From Acetobacteroides hydrogenigenes (GTDB lineage Bacteria; Bacteroidota; Bacteroidia; Bacteroidales; ZOR0009), in NCBI RefSeq assembly GCF_004340205.1, contig NZ_SLWB01000005.1, positions 124,001 through 188,000 on the forward strand: a stretch of DNA of 64,000 nt, given 5' to 3'. Made by a program: the position numbers and the translations under genes. The first letter of the stretch is position 1. Every line of letters starts with the position of its first letter. The notes under the pieces are model-generated. The model did not search any database and had not been told where the DNA came from. It was given only the letters and a program-made list of their open reading frames with translations. Of the stretch, positions 6,822 to 15,185 are shown in pieces.

Positions 6822-6852
6822 TTGTAAATCTATTCTTTTACCCCTACTTTTG
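6822..6852 (+). promoter_or_regulatory. Bacteroidota-type promoter of the fucosidase gene
   Basis: TACTTTTG at 6845-6852 matches the -7 element TAnnTTTG, and TTG at 6822-6824 stands 20 bp upstream in the -33 position. Expected transcription start is near 6859. The in-frame ATG at 6866 would then have almost no leader, supporting translation from 6911. Confidence 0.6.
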
Positions 6853-6910
6853 AAAAGTAAATACGATGGATGCTCCATGCATCTCGACCGCTTTAAACAC
6901 TATTATTCAA

Positions 6911-8719
6911 ATGAAAAGAACAAAACACCTGATTCTTGTGGCTCTTGCTCTGGTAGCAAGTCTGCAGGGAATCGCACAGCAGAAGGTTTACGAGCCTACG
7001 TGGGAGTCGCTCAACACGCGTCCCTATCCCGCTTGGTTCAACGATGCCAAGCTCGGCATCTTCATCCACTGGGGACTTTACTCCGTACCTTCATATTCGG
7101 GTAAGGAGCAGTATGCCGAATGGTTCCTTCGTGGTTTGCTAACAGGCGATACAACCCGCATCAACTTCCAGAAGAGGGTTTTTGGCGAGAACTTTAAGTA
7201 CGAGCAGTACAAGGATATCTTTAAGGCCGAGATGTTTGATGCCAACCAATGGGCCGATCTGTTTGCCAAGTCAGGTGCAGGATATATCATTCTCGTATCA
7301 AAGCATCACGATGGATATTGCCTTTGGCCTAGCAAGTATGCCCCCAGCTGGAACACGGTAGAAACTGGCCCCAAGCGCAACATAGTTGGCGAGCTGGAGA
7401 AAGCTATCCGTTCCAACACCAACCTTAAGTTCGGCCTTTACTACTCGCTTCCCGAGTGGAACAATCCGCTTTACCGCTGGGGAACCGATCCCGGCGAAAA
7501 GGTTCATCAGTACGTAGAAAAGCATATGGTTCCACAGTTCAAGGAGCTGGTATCAACCTATAAGCCCTCGCTAATCTTTACCGATGGCGAGTGGGATCAT
7601 CCCGCATCAACATGGAAGGCCCCCGAGCTTATCTCGTGGTACTTTAACACGGTTGGCGACGAAGCCATCGTGAACAACCGCTGGGGAGGTGGCAGCGATT
7701 ACGGCTTCCTTACCCCCGAATATAGTGCGGGCATCCACAGCCCCAACCGTCCTTGGGCCGAGTGCCGCGGAATGGGCCGTAGCTTCGGGCTAAACCGCAA
7801 CGAAACTATCGATGCCTACCTCACCCCCGAAGATCTAATCCACTTCTTTGTGATGGCTGTTGCCAACGGAGGAGGGATAACGCTTAACGTTGGTCCCGGT
7901 GCCGATGGACAGATTCCGCTGCTTCAGCAGGAGCGCCTGCTTCAGCTGGGCTCTTGGCTAAAGGTCAACGGCGAGGCCATATATGGCTCTAAGGCATATA
8001 GCCGCACCATCGAGGAGAAGGATGTTACCCTTAACCGCATCGATCCTAACATCAGCTTCGACTGGGTTCGTAACTCTCCTGCAAAGGGAATCAAGGAGGA
8101 TGACTTTACCGGCAAGTGGGAGGGCTTCATCACCCCAAAGTACAGCGAAACCTACCAAATGGAGGCCGTTGCCGACGATGGCATCCGCGTTTGGATTGAT
8201 AACCAGCTGGTGGTGGATAAGTGGGGTGCTGCTTCTACCGATAAGGAGGGAAGCGTGATGGATCGCCAAAAGGGAGCCGCCAAGGCTGGTCAGATAAAGA
8301 TGAAGGCCGGACAGAAGTATGCCATTAAGGTAGAATACTTCGAGGGCAAGCAGAATGCGCATGCCTATCTCTACTGGCAGTCTAAGAGTCAACCTCGCGA
8401 GGTTGTTCCACAAGCGGCGCTAGCTACCTCGGCTACCTCAAAGGGCGATGGACTTAAGGCAGCCTACGGTTCAAAGAAGACAACGCTTTGCTACACCACC
8501 AACAAGGGTAACCTTTACGCTATTGCCCTCGAATGGCCCAACGATAAGCTGGTGCTTAACATTCCTGCACCATCGAACAACACCAAAGTAACGCTGCTTG
8601 GCCGCGAGGGCAACCTTCCTTGGACTTACGCCAACGGACAAATGATCGTTGACGTTTCTTCCATCAAGTACAACGAAATGCCCTGCCAGTGGGCTTGGAC
8701 GTTTAAGATTGCAGATTGA
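6911..8719 (+). CDS. Alpha-L-fucosidase, GH29, with C-terminal PA14-like domain
   Basis: 602 residues from the ATG at 6911. This start gives a proper signal peptide (MKRTKHLILVALALVASLQG); the upstream ATG at 6866 does not. The GH29 barrel follows (about 25-370): WFNDAKLGIFIHWGLYSVP, SKHHDGYCLWPSK and LIFTDGEWD, whose Asp is the expected nucleophile. A PA14-type carbohydrate-binding module (DDFTGKWEGFITP, DDGIRVWIDNQLVVDKWG) and a short beta C-terminus come after. The enzyme removes alpha-linked L-fucose from glycans in the periplasm or outside the cell. There is no SusC/SusD pair beside it, so it is not part of a visible polysaccharide utilisation locus. A strong hairpin terminator follows. 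Confidence 0.95.
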   Translation: MKRTKHLILVALALVASLQGIAQQKVYEPTWESLNTRPYPAWFNDAKLGIFIHWGLYSVPSYSGKEQYAEWFLRGLLTGDTTRINFQKRVFGENFKYEQYKDIFKAEMFDANQWADLFAKSGAGYIILVSKHHDGYCLWPSKYAPSWNTVETGPKRNIVGELEKAIRSNTNLKFGLYYSLPEWNNPLYRWGTDPGEKVHQYVEKHMVPQFKELVSTYKPSLIFTDGEWDHPASTWKAPELISWYFNTVGDEAIVNNRWGGGSDYGFLTPEYSAGIHSPNRPWAECRGMGRSFGLNRNETIDAYLTPEDLIHFFVMAVANGGGITLNVGPGADGQIPLLQQERLLQLGSWLKVNGEAIYGSKAYSRTIEEKDVTLNRIDPNISFDWVRNSPAKGIKEDDFTGKWEGFITPKYSETYQMEAVADDGIRVWIDNQLVVDKWGAASTDKEGSVMDRQKGAAKAGQIKMKAGQKYAIKVEYFEGKQNAHAYLYWQSKSQPREVVPQAALATSATSKGDGLKAAYGSKKTTLCYTTNKGNLYAIALEWPNDKLVLNIPAPSNNTKVTLLGREGNLPWTYANGQMIVDVSSIKYNEMPCQWAWTFKIAD

Positions 8720-8722
8720 TAA

Positions 8723-8756
8723 CAGTATCAAGTATCACGATACACGTATCACGATT
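8723..8756. repeat. Short GTATCACGA word repeats after stop codon
   Basis: The words GTATCAAGTATCACGATAC and ACGTATCACGA follow the fucosidase stop. Similar strings (ACACGACACACGAC, GTGATACGTGATAC, AGCACGACATACGACACACG) sit in spacers at 28003-28063, 29325-29358 and 31461-31515. They look like degenerate simple-sequence repeats of unknown role. Confidence 0.45.
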
Positions 8757-8762
8757 ATATAC

Positions 8763-8803
8763 AGGAAGGGCTTTACTCTCAATTAGAAGTAAAGCCCTTT
8801 CCT
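8763..8803 (+). terminator. Rho-independent terminator of the fucosidase gene
   Basis: AGGAAGGGCTTTACT (8763-8777) pairs with AGTAAAGCCCTTTCCT (8788-8803) around a short A/T loop. It lies 43 bp after the stop. Confidence 0.8.
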
Positions 8804-8826
8804 TATTCATTAATTGCTTCGAGTAT

Positions 8827-9060
8827 TGCCATTAGGCTAAGCGATAAAATGCTACGAAGTAGCTAAACCTTAGTAACCGCGGATGCAATCCGTGGTCTCC
8901 GGTTGTTCCTTGTTGTCAGCCCCGAATGGGGCGAACCTTTTGGCATTTGACTTGTGGTTTCTACTTCAAGCATTGGGGTCGCCCCTTCGGGGCTGACGCT
9001 TTTCTATCAAAGCACCGTGGGCTTGCACCCACGGTTACTCAAGTGGCGCTACGTTGTAGC
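8827..9060. repeat. Dispersed hairpin-module repeat (family A relative)
   Basis: GCCATTAGGCTAAGCGATAA and AATGCTACGAAGTAGC, then AACCGCGGATGCAATCCGTGG, match 57301-57370 almost word for word. The rest consists of stems with tiny loops: GTCAGCCCCGAATGGGGCGA (from 8917) is complementary to TCGCCCCTTCGGGGCTGAC (8980-8998), then CCGTGGGCTTGCACCCACGG and AGCGCTACGTTGTAGCGCT. No gene is present; the small ORF here is spurious. Confidence 0.6.
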
Positions 9061-9100
9061 GCTTTACTTCAAGATAGGTATCTATTGTCATGCGTTAGCC

Positions 9101-9150
9101 TTCTTATAACTTCAGTCTAACTTCCGTTTATTTCCGTTTAACTTCTTGTA
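9101..9150. repeat. TAACTTCnGT word repeats
   Basis: ATAACTTCAGTCTAACTTCC is followed by GTTTATTTCCGTTTAACTTC. The same kind of imprecise repetition appears at 35480-35530 and 61960-62013, and inverted at 61832-61880. It lies directly at the 3' end of the glycyl radical enzyme gene. Confidence 0.45.
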
Positions 9151-9160
9151 ATATGAAAGT

Positions 9161-11515
9161 CTACATCGTCTCGTGCTCAGTACGGCTGATAATCTCGTTC
9201 TGCAGCTCAGGTCCCAGATCGTTGAAGTAGTCGCTAAACCCTGCAACGCGTACAATCAGGTCTCTGTAGAGCTCGGGCTGCAGCTGCGCCTTACGAAGCG
9301 TATCGGCATTCACCACATTAAACTGAATATGGTGACCATCGAGCTTAAAGTAGCTACGAACTAAGCTCGAAACACGACGAATTGCCTCGTCGCCATTGAA
9401 GAACTGAGGGGCAAACTTCATGTTCAGCAGCGTTCCTCCAGTTCGCACGTGGTCTATCTTAGCTGCCGATTTGATTACAGCAGTTGGCCCGTGCGTATCG
9501 CACCCCTGCGATGGCGAAATCCCTTCCGAAAGAGGAACCGTAGCCTTTCGTCCATCGGGGAGCGCCCCGGTAACCTTTCCGAAGTAGATGTGACAGGTGG
9601 TAGGCAGCAGATCTACGCGGTGAACACCTCCACGCGCGTTTGGTTTCCCGTCAATTGCATTATAGTATATCTCAAAAACCTCGTCGAGGCAGCGGTCGGC
9701 ACGGTCGTCATCGTTGCCGTACTTTGGCGTGTTGAAGATAAGCTCGTTTCGGAGCGTCTCGTGACCTATAAAGTTATCCTTTAGGGCATCGAGCATCGTC
9801 TGCATGGAAACACTACCCTTCTCATAAACGTGATAGCGCAGCGACGAAAGGCAATCGGTAATGGTACCCAGTCCTACACCCTGAACGTAGGTGGAGTTGT
9901 AGCGCGCACCTCCGGCGTTGTAGTCCTTGCCCGAGGTAATGCAGTCGTCAATGAGGATCGAAAGGAATGGTACGGGCATGTGCTCGGCAAATATTTGCTC
10001 GTTCTTTACGTTACCTTCTATCTTGATCTTCATGAAATGGTTTACCTGCTTCTCGAATGCCTCCAGCAGCTGCTTGTAGGTGGTAAACGTGGTTGCATCG
10101 CCGGTTTGCAAGCCTAGCTGGGTGTTGGTTCTTGGATCGAAGCCGTTATTCAGCGTCAGCTCCAGTATCTTGGGCAGGTTGAAGTATCCGGTAAGCCAGT
10201 ACGCCTCGGTTCCAAATGCTCCTACCTCTACGCAGCCGCTTGCGCCACCTCTACGGGCATCCACAATGCTCTTACCCTGGCGCAGCATCTCCTGAATCAT
10301 CGCATCGGTGTTGAAGATGGAGGGTTGCCCAAAGCCCGTTTTGGTAATCTTGATGGTGCGATCGATAAAGCTGTCGGGATTCTTCTTCGACAGCTGCACC
10401 ATCGAGCTGGGTTGCAGCAGGCGCATCTCCTCAATCACATCAAGGATAAGGAACGACACCTCGTTAACGCCATCGGCACCGTTATCCTTCACTCCGCCCA
10501 CGTTGATGAGGCAGAAGTCGGTGTAGGTGCTGCTCTCCTGTGCGGTGATGCCAACCTTTGGGGGCGATGGGTGGTTGTTGAACTTCACCCAGAAGCACTG
10601 CAGCAGCTCGCGAGCCTGTTCGTGAGTTAGCGATCCTTCCTCGAGTTCCTTCGTGTAGAATGGCTCAAGATGCTGGTCGAGCCTTCCGGGATTGAACGAG
10701 TCCCAAGGGTTTAGCTCGGTAACCACGCCGAGATGCATAAACCAGTAGTACTGCAGCGCCTCGTGGAAGGTGGTTGGTTTATTGGCAGGAACGTTACGAC
10801 AAACTTCTGCCATCTTTACGAGTTCTGCTTTGCGAGATGGATTGGCTTCGCTTCTGGCCTGCTCTTCCAAAGCATCGGCATGGCGGTTGGCAAAGGTGAT
10901 GATAGCGTTGGCCGCAATGCGCATGGCCTTGAGTTCCTCTAGCTGGTTGGCATCGCCACCGTTGCTCCTTTTTATAACTTCATTGTCAATTTGGCGGATG
11001 AAGTCGTTCATCCCCATCTTGTAAATCTTTCCACCGCAAACGGTATGGCCCGGTGCGCGCTGCTCCATGAACTCGGTAAAGATGCCAGCTTCGAAGGCCT
11101 GCTTCCATTCGGGGCTCATGGCCTGCATAATGCGCTCGCGGTTGTTCTTTCCGGTCCAGTAGGGGGTGATGATATCCCTAAAGTCCTTTCGCGTTTGCTC
11201 ATCGACCTTAAATGATACGTTCTTACGCGTATCAAGCACCTCAAGATCCTCCTGCGTATGGACGCAAATCTCCGGATAGGTCGGAGTTGCCTTTGGCTTT
11301 GGGCCACGCTCGCCGACGATCAGCTCGCCTTCGCCGATGTAAATCTTTTTATTGGTTAGGATATAATCGAACGCCATGGCACGCTGCACAGGCACCGATA
11401 GATTGACATTCTCTATGCTCTTGTAGAATTCGGTAATAAGGACACCCCGCTCCGACGATAGCGTGTTGATGGCGTTCAGGGTCTCCTCTCTCAGTCTTTT
11501 AACTCGTTCGTTCAT
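9161..11515 (-). CDS. hypD: Glycyl radical enzyme, probably trans-4-hydroxy-L-proline dehydratase
   Basis: 784 residues, full family length. It carries the thiyl-radical cysteine and partner glutamate in GASGCVEVG (C428, E430), an Asp in NPWDSFNPGR (D272), and the glycyl radical loop RVAGFSDYFN with G759. The pattern is closest to HypD as I know it from Clostridioides: QRAPGHTVCGGKIYK, PPKVGITAQESSTYTDF, VDLLPTTCHIYFGKVTGA and GGTLLN all fit. HypD removes water from hydroxyproline to give pyrroline-5-carboxylate, which is then reduced to proline. Collagen or plant cell-wall peptides are plausible sources. The activase lies 30 bp upstream in the same operon. No proC is adjacent. A related dehydratase acting on another substrate remains possible, but simple pyruvate formate-lyase does not fit (single Cys rather than the Cys-Cys pair). 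Confidence 0.8.
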   Translation of the reverse strand: MNERVKRLREETLNAINTLSSERGVLITEFYKSIENVNLSVPVQRAMAFDYILTNKKIYIGEGELIVGERGPKPKATPTYPEICVHTQEDLEVLDTRKNVSFKVDEQTRKDFRDIITPYWTGKNNRERIMQAMSPEWKQAFEAGIFTEFMEQRAPGHTVCGGKIYKMGMNDFIRQIDNEVIKRSNGGDANQLEELKAMRIAANAIITFANRHADALEEQARSEANPSRKAELVKMAEVCRNVPANKPTTFHEALQYYWFMHLGVVTELNPWDSFNPGRLDQHLEPFYTKELEEGSLTHEQARELLQCFWVKFNNHPSPPKVGITAQESSTYTDFCLINVGGVKDNGADGVNEVSFLILDVIEEMRLLQPSSMVQLSKKNPDSFIDRTIKITKTGFGQPSIFNTDAMIQEMLRQGKSIVDARRGGASGCVEVGAFGTEAYWLTGYFNLPKILELTLNNGFDPRTNTQLGLQTGDATTFTTYKQLLEAFEKQVNHFMKIKIEGNVKNEQIFAEHMPVPFLSILIDDCITSGKDYNAGGARYNSTYVQGVGLGTITDCLSSLRYHVYEKGSVSMQTMLDALKDNFIGHETLRNELIFNTPKYGNDDDRADRCLDEVFEIYYNAIDGKPNARGGVHRVDLLPTTCHIYFGKVTGALPDGRKATVPLSEGISPSQGCDTHGPTAVIKSAAKIDHVRTGGTLLNMKFAPQFFNGDEAIRRVSSLVRSYFKLDGHHIQFNVVNADTLRKAQLQPELYRDLIVRVAGFSDYFNDLGPELQNEIISRTEHETM

Positions 11516-11545
11516 GGTTGTTGTTATAGCTTTGGTTTTTACTTG

Positions 11546-12343
11546 TTATCCTCCAATTGACACCTTTACGCCTCGCTCTTGGATCTGGGTAAAGTAGCTC
11601 TGTAGATCCTCATTCTTCAGCGACTTCTCCTCAAAGAGCGAATTGCTGATGCCCAACCGCTCGTACTTCGACTGGGCGATGGTGTGGTAGGGGAGCAGAT
11701 CAACCCTTTCGACATTCTTCAAACTTCCGATAAACGATAGGATGCTGTTCATCTCCTCGTCATTGTAGTTGAAGGTGGGTATTACGGGAATGCGAATCTG
11801 AACCGGAATGCGTCGCTCCGACAGCTTCCTAAGGTTATCGAGAATGATACCGTTGGAAACGCCAGTAAAGCGGCGATGCTTCTCCTCGTCGATGCACTTA
11901 AGGTCGTAAAGGAAAAGGCTGGTGAAGGGGATAATGCTTTCAAGGTTTTCCCAAGCCGTAAGCCCCGAGGTATCTACAGCAGTATGAATACCATTTCGAT
12001 GAAGCTTCTTGAGCACCTTCTGTAAGAACTGATGCTGGAGCATCGGCTCGCCACCCGAAAAGGTTACGCCGCCTCCCGACTCCTCCATAAATATGCGATC
12101 CTTCAAGATTTCCGCTACAAGATCATCTGCCGATATTTCGTAGCCAATGCTGTAGGGCATGGAGTAGGCCACCCCATCAACCTTTACGCTTTTGGTCGAT
12201 TGCTCTATCTCCTTGCATAAGCCTTCGGGATTATGGCACCACTGGCAGCGTAGAGGGCATCCTTTAAGAAATACGGCCGTACGTATCCCGGGACCATCGT
12301 TTACCGCAAAGCGCTTGATGTCAAATACAACTCCTTTCTCCAT
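11546..12343 (-). CDS. Glycyl radical enzyme activating enzyme (radical SAM)
   Basis: 265 residues. The radical SAM signature lies near the N-terminus: GCPLRCQWCHNPEG with C29, C33 and C36 ligating the 4Fe-4S cluster. ESGGGVTFSGGEPMLQ (SAM-binding GGE) and VDLLPYHTIAQSKYERLG, typical of PflA-like activases, follow. It makes the 5'-deoxyadenosyl radical that abstracts the glycine hydrogen in the enzyme encoded immediately downstream (30-bp gap). Between the CxxxCxxC loop and the SAM domain there are only about 35 residues and no extra cysteine motifs. The ferredoxin-like insert carried by many glycyl radical dehydratase activases is therefore missing. The start MEKGVVFDIKRFAVNDGPGIR matches the family N-terminus. 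Confidence 0.92.
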   Translation of the reverse strand: MEKGVVFDIKRFAVNDGPGIRTAVFLKGCPLRCQWCHNPEGLCKEIEQSTKSVKVDGVAYSMPYSIGYEISADDLVAEILKDRIFMEESGGGVTFSGGEPMLQHQFLQKVLKKLHRNGIHTAVDTSGLTAWENLESIIPFTSLFLYDLKCIDEEKHRRFTGVSNGIILDNLRKLSERRIPVQIRIPVIPTFNYNDEEMNSILSFIGSLKNVERVDLLPYHTIAQSKYERLGISNSLFEEKSLKNEDLQSYFTQIQERGVKVSIGG

Positions 12344-12515
12344 AGTGTAAATGGGAGTTTGCTATTCGTAAGTACGTTTTGAAAAAATGTGGGGATAGGT
12401 GCACAAGAGCGTGCATCCTTGGAATGAAAGGAAGGAGAATCAGCAGATCCAGCAATCGTAAAGGCCCTTGCCCTGCTGGTGGTATAGGTTATTTATGTGC
12501 TTTTCGACCATGAGC

Positions 12516-12546
12516 CAAATATAAAGCATTTATTGGTAATAGCAAA
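12516..12546 (-). promoter_or_regulatory. Promoter of the activase-hypD operon
   Basis: On the minus strand, TTTG (12546-12543) and TATATTTG (12523-12516) are separated by 19 bp, a full match to the Bacteroidota -33/-7 consensus. Transcription should begin near 12509, giving a leader of about 165 nt before the activase start. A 23-codon frame beginning at 12511 lies at the very start of this leader (see findings). Confidence 0.7.
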
Positions 12547-12623
12547 TAATGTCAATTTCTTTGATTTGTTAGTGTTGTTTGGTAAAATAGTTTAAATTTA
12601 AGCGATAATCTAAAATTAATATT

Positions 12624-13466
12624 ATGAAAAAAATTTTATTCTCTTTTGTTGGGTTGCTCTTACTTTCTTTTAGCGCCCATTCACAATGGTTGTATAGTTA
12701 CGAAGATGCCCAAAAAGTTGCAAAAGCAACGGGTAAGCTGATGATGATTGATTTTACAGCAAGCTGGTGTGGGCCGTGTAAGGCCATGGAATCGGAAGTT
12801 TGGTCCGATAAATCAGTAATGGTCAATATGGATAAAATGGTGATGGTAAAGGTCGATATTGATTATAATAAGAGTGTCGCCTCCCAGTTCAACGTTCAAG
12901 CAATTCCCAATATTGTAGTTGCAACTCCCGACGGCAACTCGTTTCAGCAGGAGGTAGGGTATCAGAGCATAAGTACTATCAATAAAATGCTAACCTCGTA
13001 CCCTACAGATATGAACCAGGTTTATGCAATCCTTTTTAGTAGTAGTAAGGGTAGCGACTCTTCTTTATTGGCTTTAGGCGATGCCTACTTAAACGTTGCG
13101 AAGAATGCTCCCGAAGCTTCGAAATCCCGGTTACTTGCTTTGTCCGAATCGTCTTATAAGAAGGCTTGTAAGATGGGAGAAAAGGTCGGCCATGCAACGA
13201 TTAGAGATCTTGCAAAGCTGCGTACAATATCCATTTTTGTTGAAAAGGGGAAACCCCAAAAAGCAGTTGAAGCCTTAAATAGGGAGGTGAAGGTGGAGGA
13301 ACTTTGTGCTGAAGCAAAACCTGAAGTTGCGGCATTGTATATGCGCGCATACATAGCCTTAAACAATAAGGAGGAAGCAAAGAAGTATCTGCAGCAGCTT
13401 AAGGAAGATTCAAATGCCGTAACTATTATTGAACGTTACCAGGATGAAATAAAGCGGCTCAACTAA
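12624..13466 (+). CDS. Exported thioredoxin-fold protein
   Basis: 280 residues. A signal peptide (about 1-20, MKKILFSFVGLLLLSFSAHS) leads into a thioredoxin domain (about 25-130). It contains the redox motif ASWCGPCKAME (C49, C52), the cis-proline region NVQAIPNIVV, and the pattern YEDAQKVAKATGKLMMIDF typical of Thioredoxin_7 / DsbD-gamma-like proteins. The C-terminal half (about 140-280) is helical with TPR-like spacing (LLALGDAYLNVA, ALYMRAYIALNNKEEAKKYL). It probably works in the periplasm, reducing or oxidising protein thiols, with the helical part recruiting a partner. It is monocistronic and convergent with the next gene, sharing a bidirectional terminator. Confidence 0.88.
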   Translation: MKKILFSFVGLLLLSFSAHSQWLYSYEDAQKVAKATGKLMMIDFTASWCGPCKAMESEVWSDKSVMVNMDKMVMVKVDIDYNKSVASQFNVQAIPNIVVATPDGNSFQQEVGYQSISTINKMLTSYPTDMNQVYAILFSSSKGSDSSLLALGDAYLNVAKNAPEASKSRLLALSESSYKKACKMGEKVGHATIRDLAKLRTISIFVEKGKPQKAVEALNREVKVEELCAEAKPEVAALYMRAYIALNNKEEAKKYLQQLKEDSNAVTIIERYQDEIKRLN

Positions 13467-13480
13467 AGCGGCTTTAACCA

Positions 13481-13525
13481 TAAAAGAATAGCCAGGCCAC
13501 GTTGGATGGTCTGGCTATTCTTTTA
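13481..13525. terminator. Bidirectional terminator between convergent genes
   Basis: TAAAAGAATAGCCAG (13481-13495) is perfectly complementary to CTGGCTATTCTTTTA (13511-13525). It is flanked by A and T runs on both sides, so it can stop the thioredoxin gene and the minus-strand GHL10 gene. Confidence 0.85.
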
Positions 13526-13531
13526 TGAGGA

Positions 13532-15067
13532 CTACATGCTTACCGTTACCGCTTTTGTTGGCTTGCTCTCGTTGTAGAGGCGGTCCAGAGCGGTGATGCT
13601 AAAGCGAACGTGCTTCTTGCCCTTCTTCTTATTCTTCTTTAGGATAATGGAGGTGTCTCTTGTTATCGTGTAGATGTTGGCTGGGTTGCTGTAGTCTACC
13701 TTGTCGCTAAATCGGTACACAACAAAGTATCTAGCCCTGTCCATTTCGGAGGATGCGGTGTCGCTCACCGTCCAGCTAAGCCTTACGTTTTTCTTACGAT
13801 CCTTTACGGTAAAGTGTACGGGTGCAGCAGGAGGAAGGCTGTCGATAAAACGCATTTGGGGAACGATTGCCGGATAGCGGTAGTACTGCTTCTTTAGCTG
13901 CTCGTTTACGTTTAGGCTATTGTTGAGGAACGACTTTGCGCTAAAGAAGATGCTCCCTTCAATCTCTGGGATGGTTCGGTTGAGTTCCAGCTGTCGGCTG
14001 ATCTCCTTTCCATCGGCCCACTCCTTGGTCTTCGACTGAGGGTCGACCCTGTAGTAGCCCTGACCGATGTAGAGGGGAGTTCCGTTGCTGTTCTTGCTCC
14101 ACCATTGGGCCAGCGTTTTATAGTCGGCCACCTTTAGGCCGATGTGCCAGTAGAGCTGGGGAACCACGTAGTCGATCCACCGATTCTGCATCCAATGAAG
14201 GATGTCGGCGTACAGGTCGTCGTAGTTCGATCCGCCGTTGGTTTCCGACCCGCGGGGATCGCTCGCCTTATTCCTCCATATCCCAAATGGCGATATGCCG
14301 AACTTTACGAACGGCTTTGCCGCGCGAATGCTATCGCGGATTGCCTTAATAATTAGGTTTACGTTATCGCGTCGCCATGCCTCTTTTTGATCGGAAGCGA
14401 AGCCACGTGGGTAGGCGGCAAACGATGCGCTATCGGGGAAGTCTACCCCTTTAATCTTGTAGGGATAGAAGTAGTCGTCGAAGTGAACGCCGTCAACATC
14501 GTAGCGGTTTACCACGTCCATGATAACCTTAAGCACGTGCTCGCGCGTTTGTGGTAGCGCAGGATCGAAGTAGCGCTGGTTGCCGTAGGTAACCAGCCAT
14601 TCGGGGTGCTGCTTAATGATGTGTGTTGAGTCGATGTCCTTATAGGTGGTATCCTTGATGGTTCGGTAGGGGTTAAACCATGCGTGGAACTCGATGCAGC
14701 GCTTGTGGCACTCGTCAATCATAAACTTTAGCGGATCGTAGTATGGATTGGGGGCCAAACCTTGCTTGCCGGTGAGGTACATCGACCACGGTTCTATGCT
14801 TGAGCTGTACAGCGCATCGGCGCACGGACGAACCTGCACGATTACGGCATTTATGCCAACATCTTTAAGCTGATCGATCATCTTAATAAACTCCTGCCGC
14901 TGCTGTTCGGGGGTAAGCCCCTTCGTCGATGGCCAGTCAATATTCTCTACCGAGGCTATCCATGCAGCACGCATCTCGTGCTTGGGATTTACAGTTCGAG
15001 CCCAAGTTGCAGCAGCTAAGGTTAGCAGTAGGGCAGTAAGTACGAGGCGTAACGATTCTTTCTTCAT
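13532..15067 (-). CDS. GHL10-type (DUF187) family 10 glycosylhydrolase with FN3 tail
   Basis: 511 residues from the ATG at 15067, which gives a signal peptide (MKKESLRLVLTALLLTLAAA). An ATG 30 bp further upstream would add a charged extension and is less likely. The barrel (about 30-400) shows EMRAAWIASVENIDWPS, NAVIVQVRPCADALYSSS, EFHAWFNPYR, DVDGVHFDDYFYP and KFGISPFGIW, the hallmarks of the GHL10/DUF187 family. Its members act on cell-wall or glycan substrates outside the cytoplasm. The last 90 residues form a fibronectin-III-like domain (PPAAPVHFTVKDRKKNVRLS). No cognate genes surround it, so the exact substrate is unknown. Confidence 0.9.
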   Translation of the reverse strand: MKKESLRLVLTALLLTLAAATWARTVNPKHEMRAAWIASVENIDWPSTKGLTPEQQRQEFIKMIDQLKDVGINAVIVQVRPCADALYSSSIEPWSMYLTGKQGLAPNPYYDPLKFMIDECHKRCIEFHAWFNPYRTIKDTTYKDIDSTHIIKQHPEWLVTYGNQRYFDPALPQTREHVLKVIMDVVNRYDVDGVHFDDYFYPYKIKGVDFPDSASFAAYPRGFASDQKEAWRRDNVNLIIKAIRDSIRAAKPFVKFGISPFGIWRNKASDPRGSETNGGSNYDDLYADILHWMQNRWIDYVVPQLYWHIGLKVADYKTLAQWWSKNSNGTPLYIGQGYYRVDPQSKTKEWADGKEISRQLELNRTIPEIEGSIFFSAKSFLNNSLNVNEQLKKQYYRYPAIVPQMRFIDSLPPAAPVHFTVKDRKKNVRLSWTVSDTASSEMDRARYFVVYRFSDKVDYSNPANIYTITRDTSIILKKNKKKGKKHVRFSITALDRLYNESKPTKAVTVSM

Positions 15068-15137
15068 GCGTTTAATGTCGTCCGGTTTTGATCTCAAATT
15101 TGGGGATTATTTCGGAAAGGTTGGCATGCACCAATGT

Positions 15138-15170
15138 AAAAGGGGGCATCTTTTCGGATGCCCCCTTTTT
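15138..15170 (-). terminator. Terminator of the rimP-nusA-infB operon
   Basis: AAAAGGGGGCATC (15138-15150) pairs with GATGCCCCCTTTTT (15157-15170) around loop TTTTCG. It lies 16 bp past the infB stop on the minus strand and reads into a T run. Confidence 0.85.
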
Positions 15171-15185
15171 ATATTATGCGATCTG

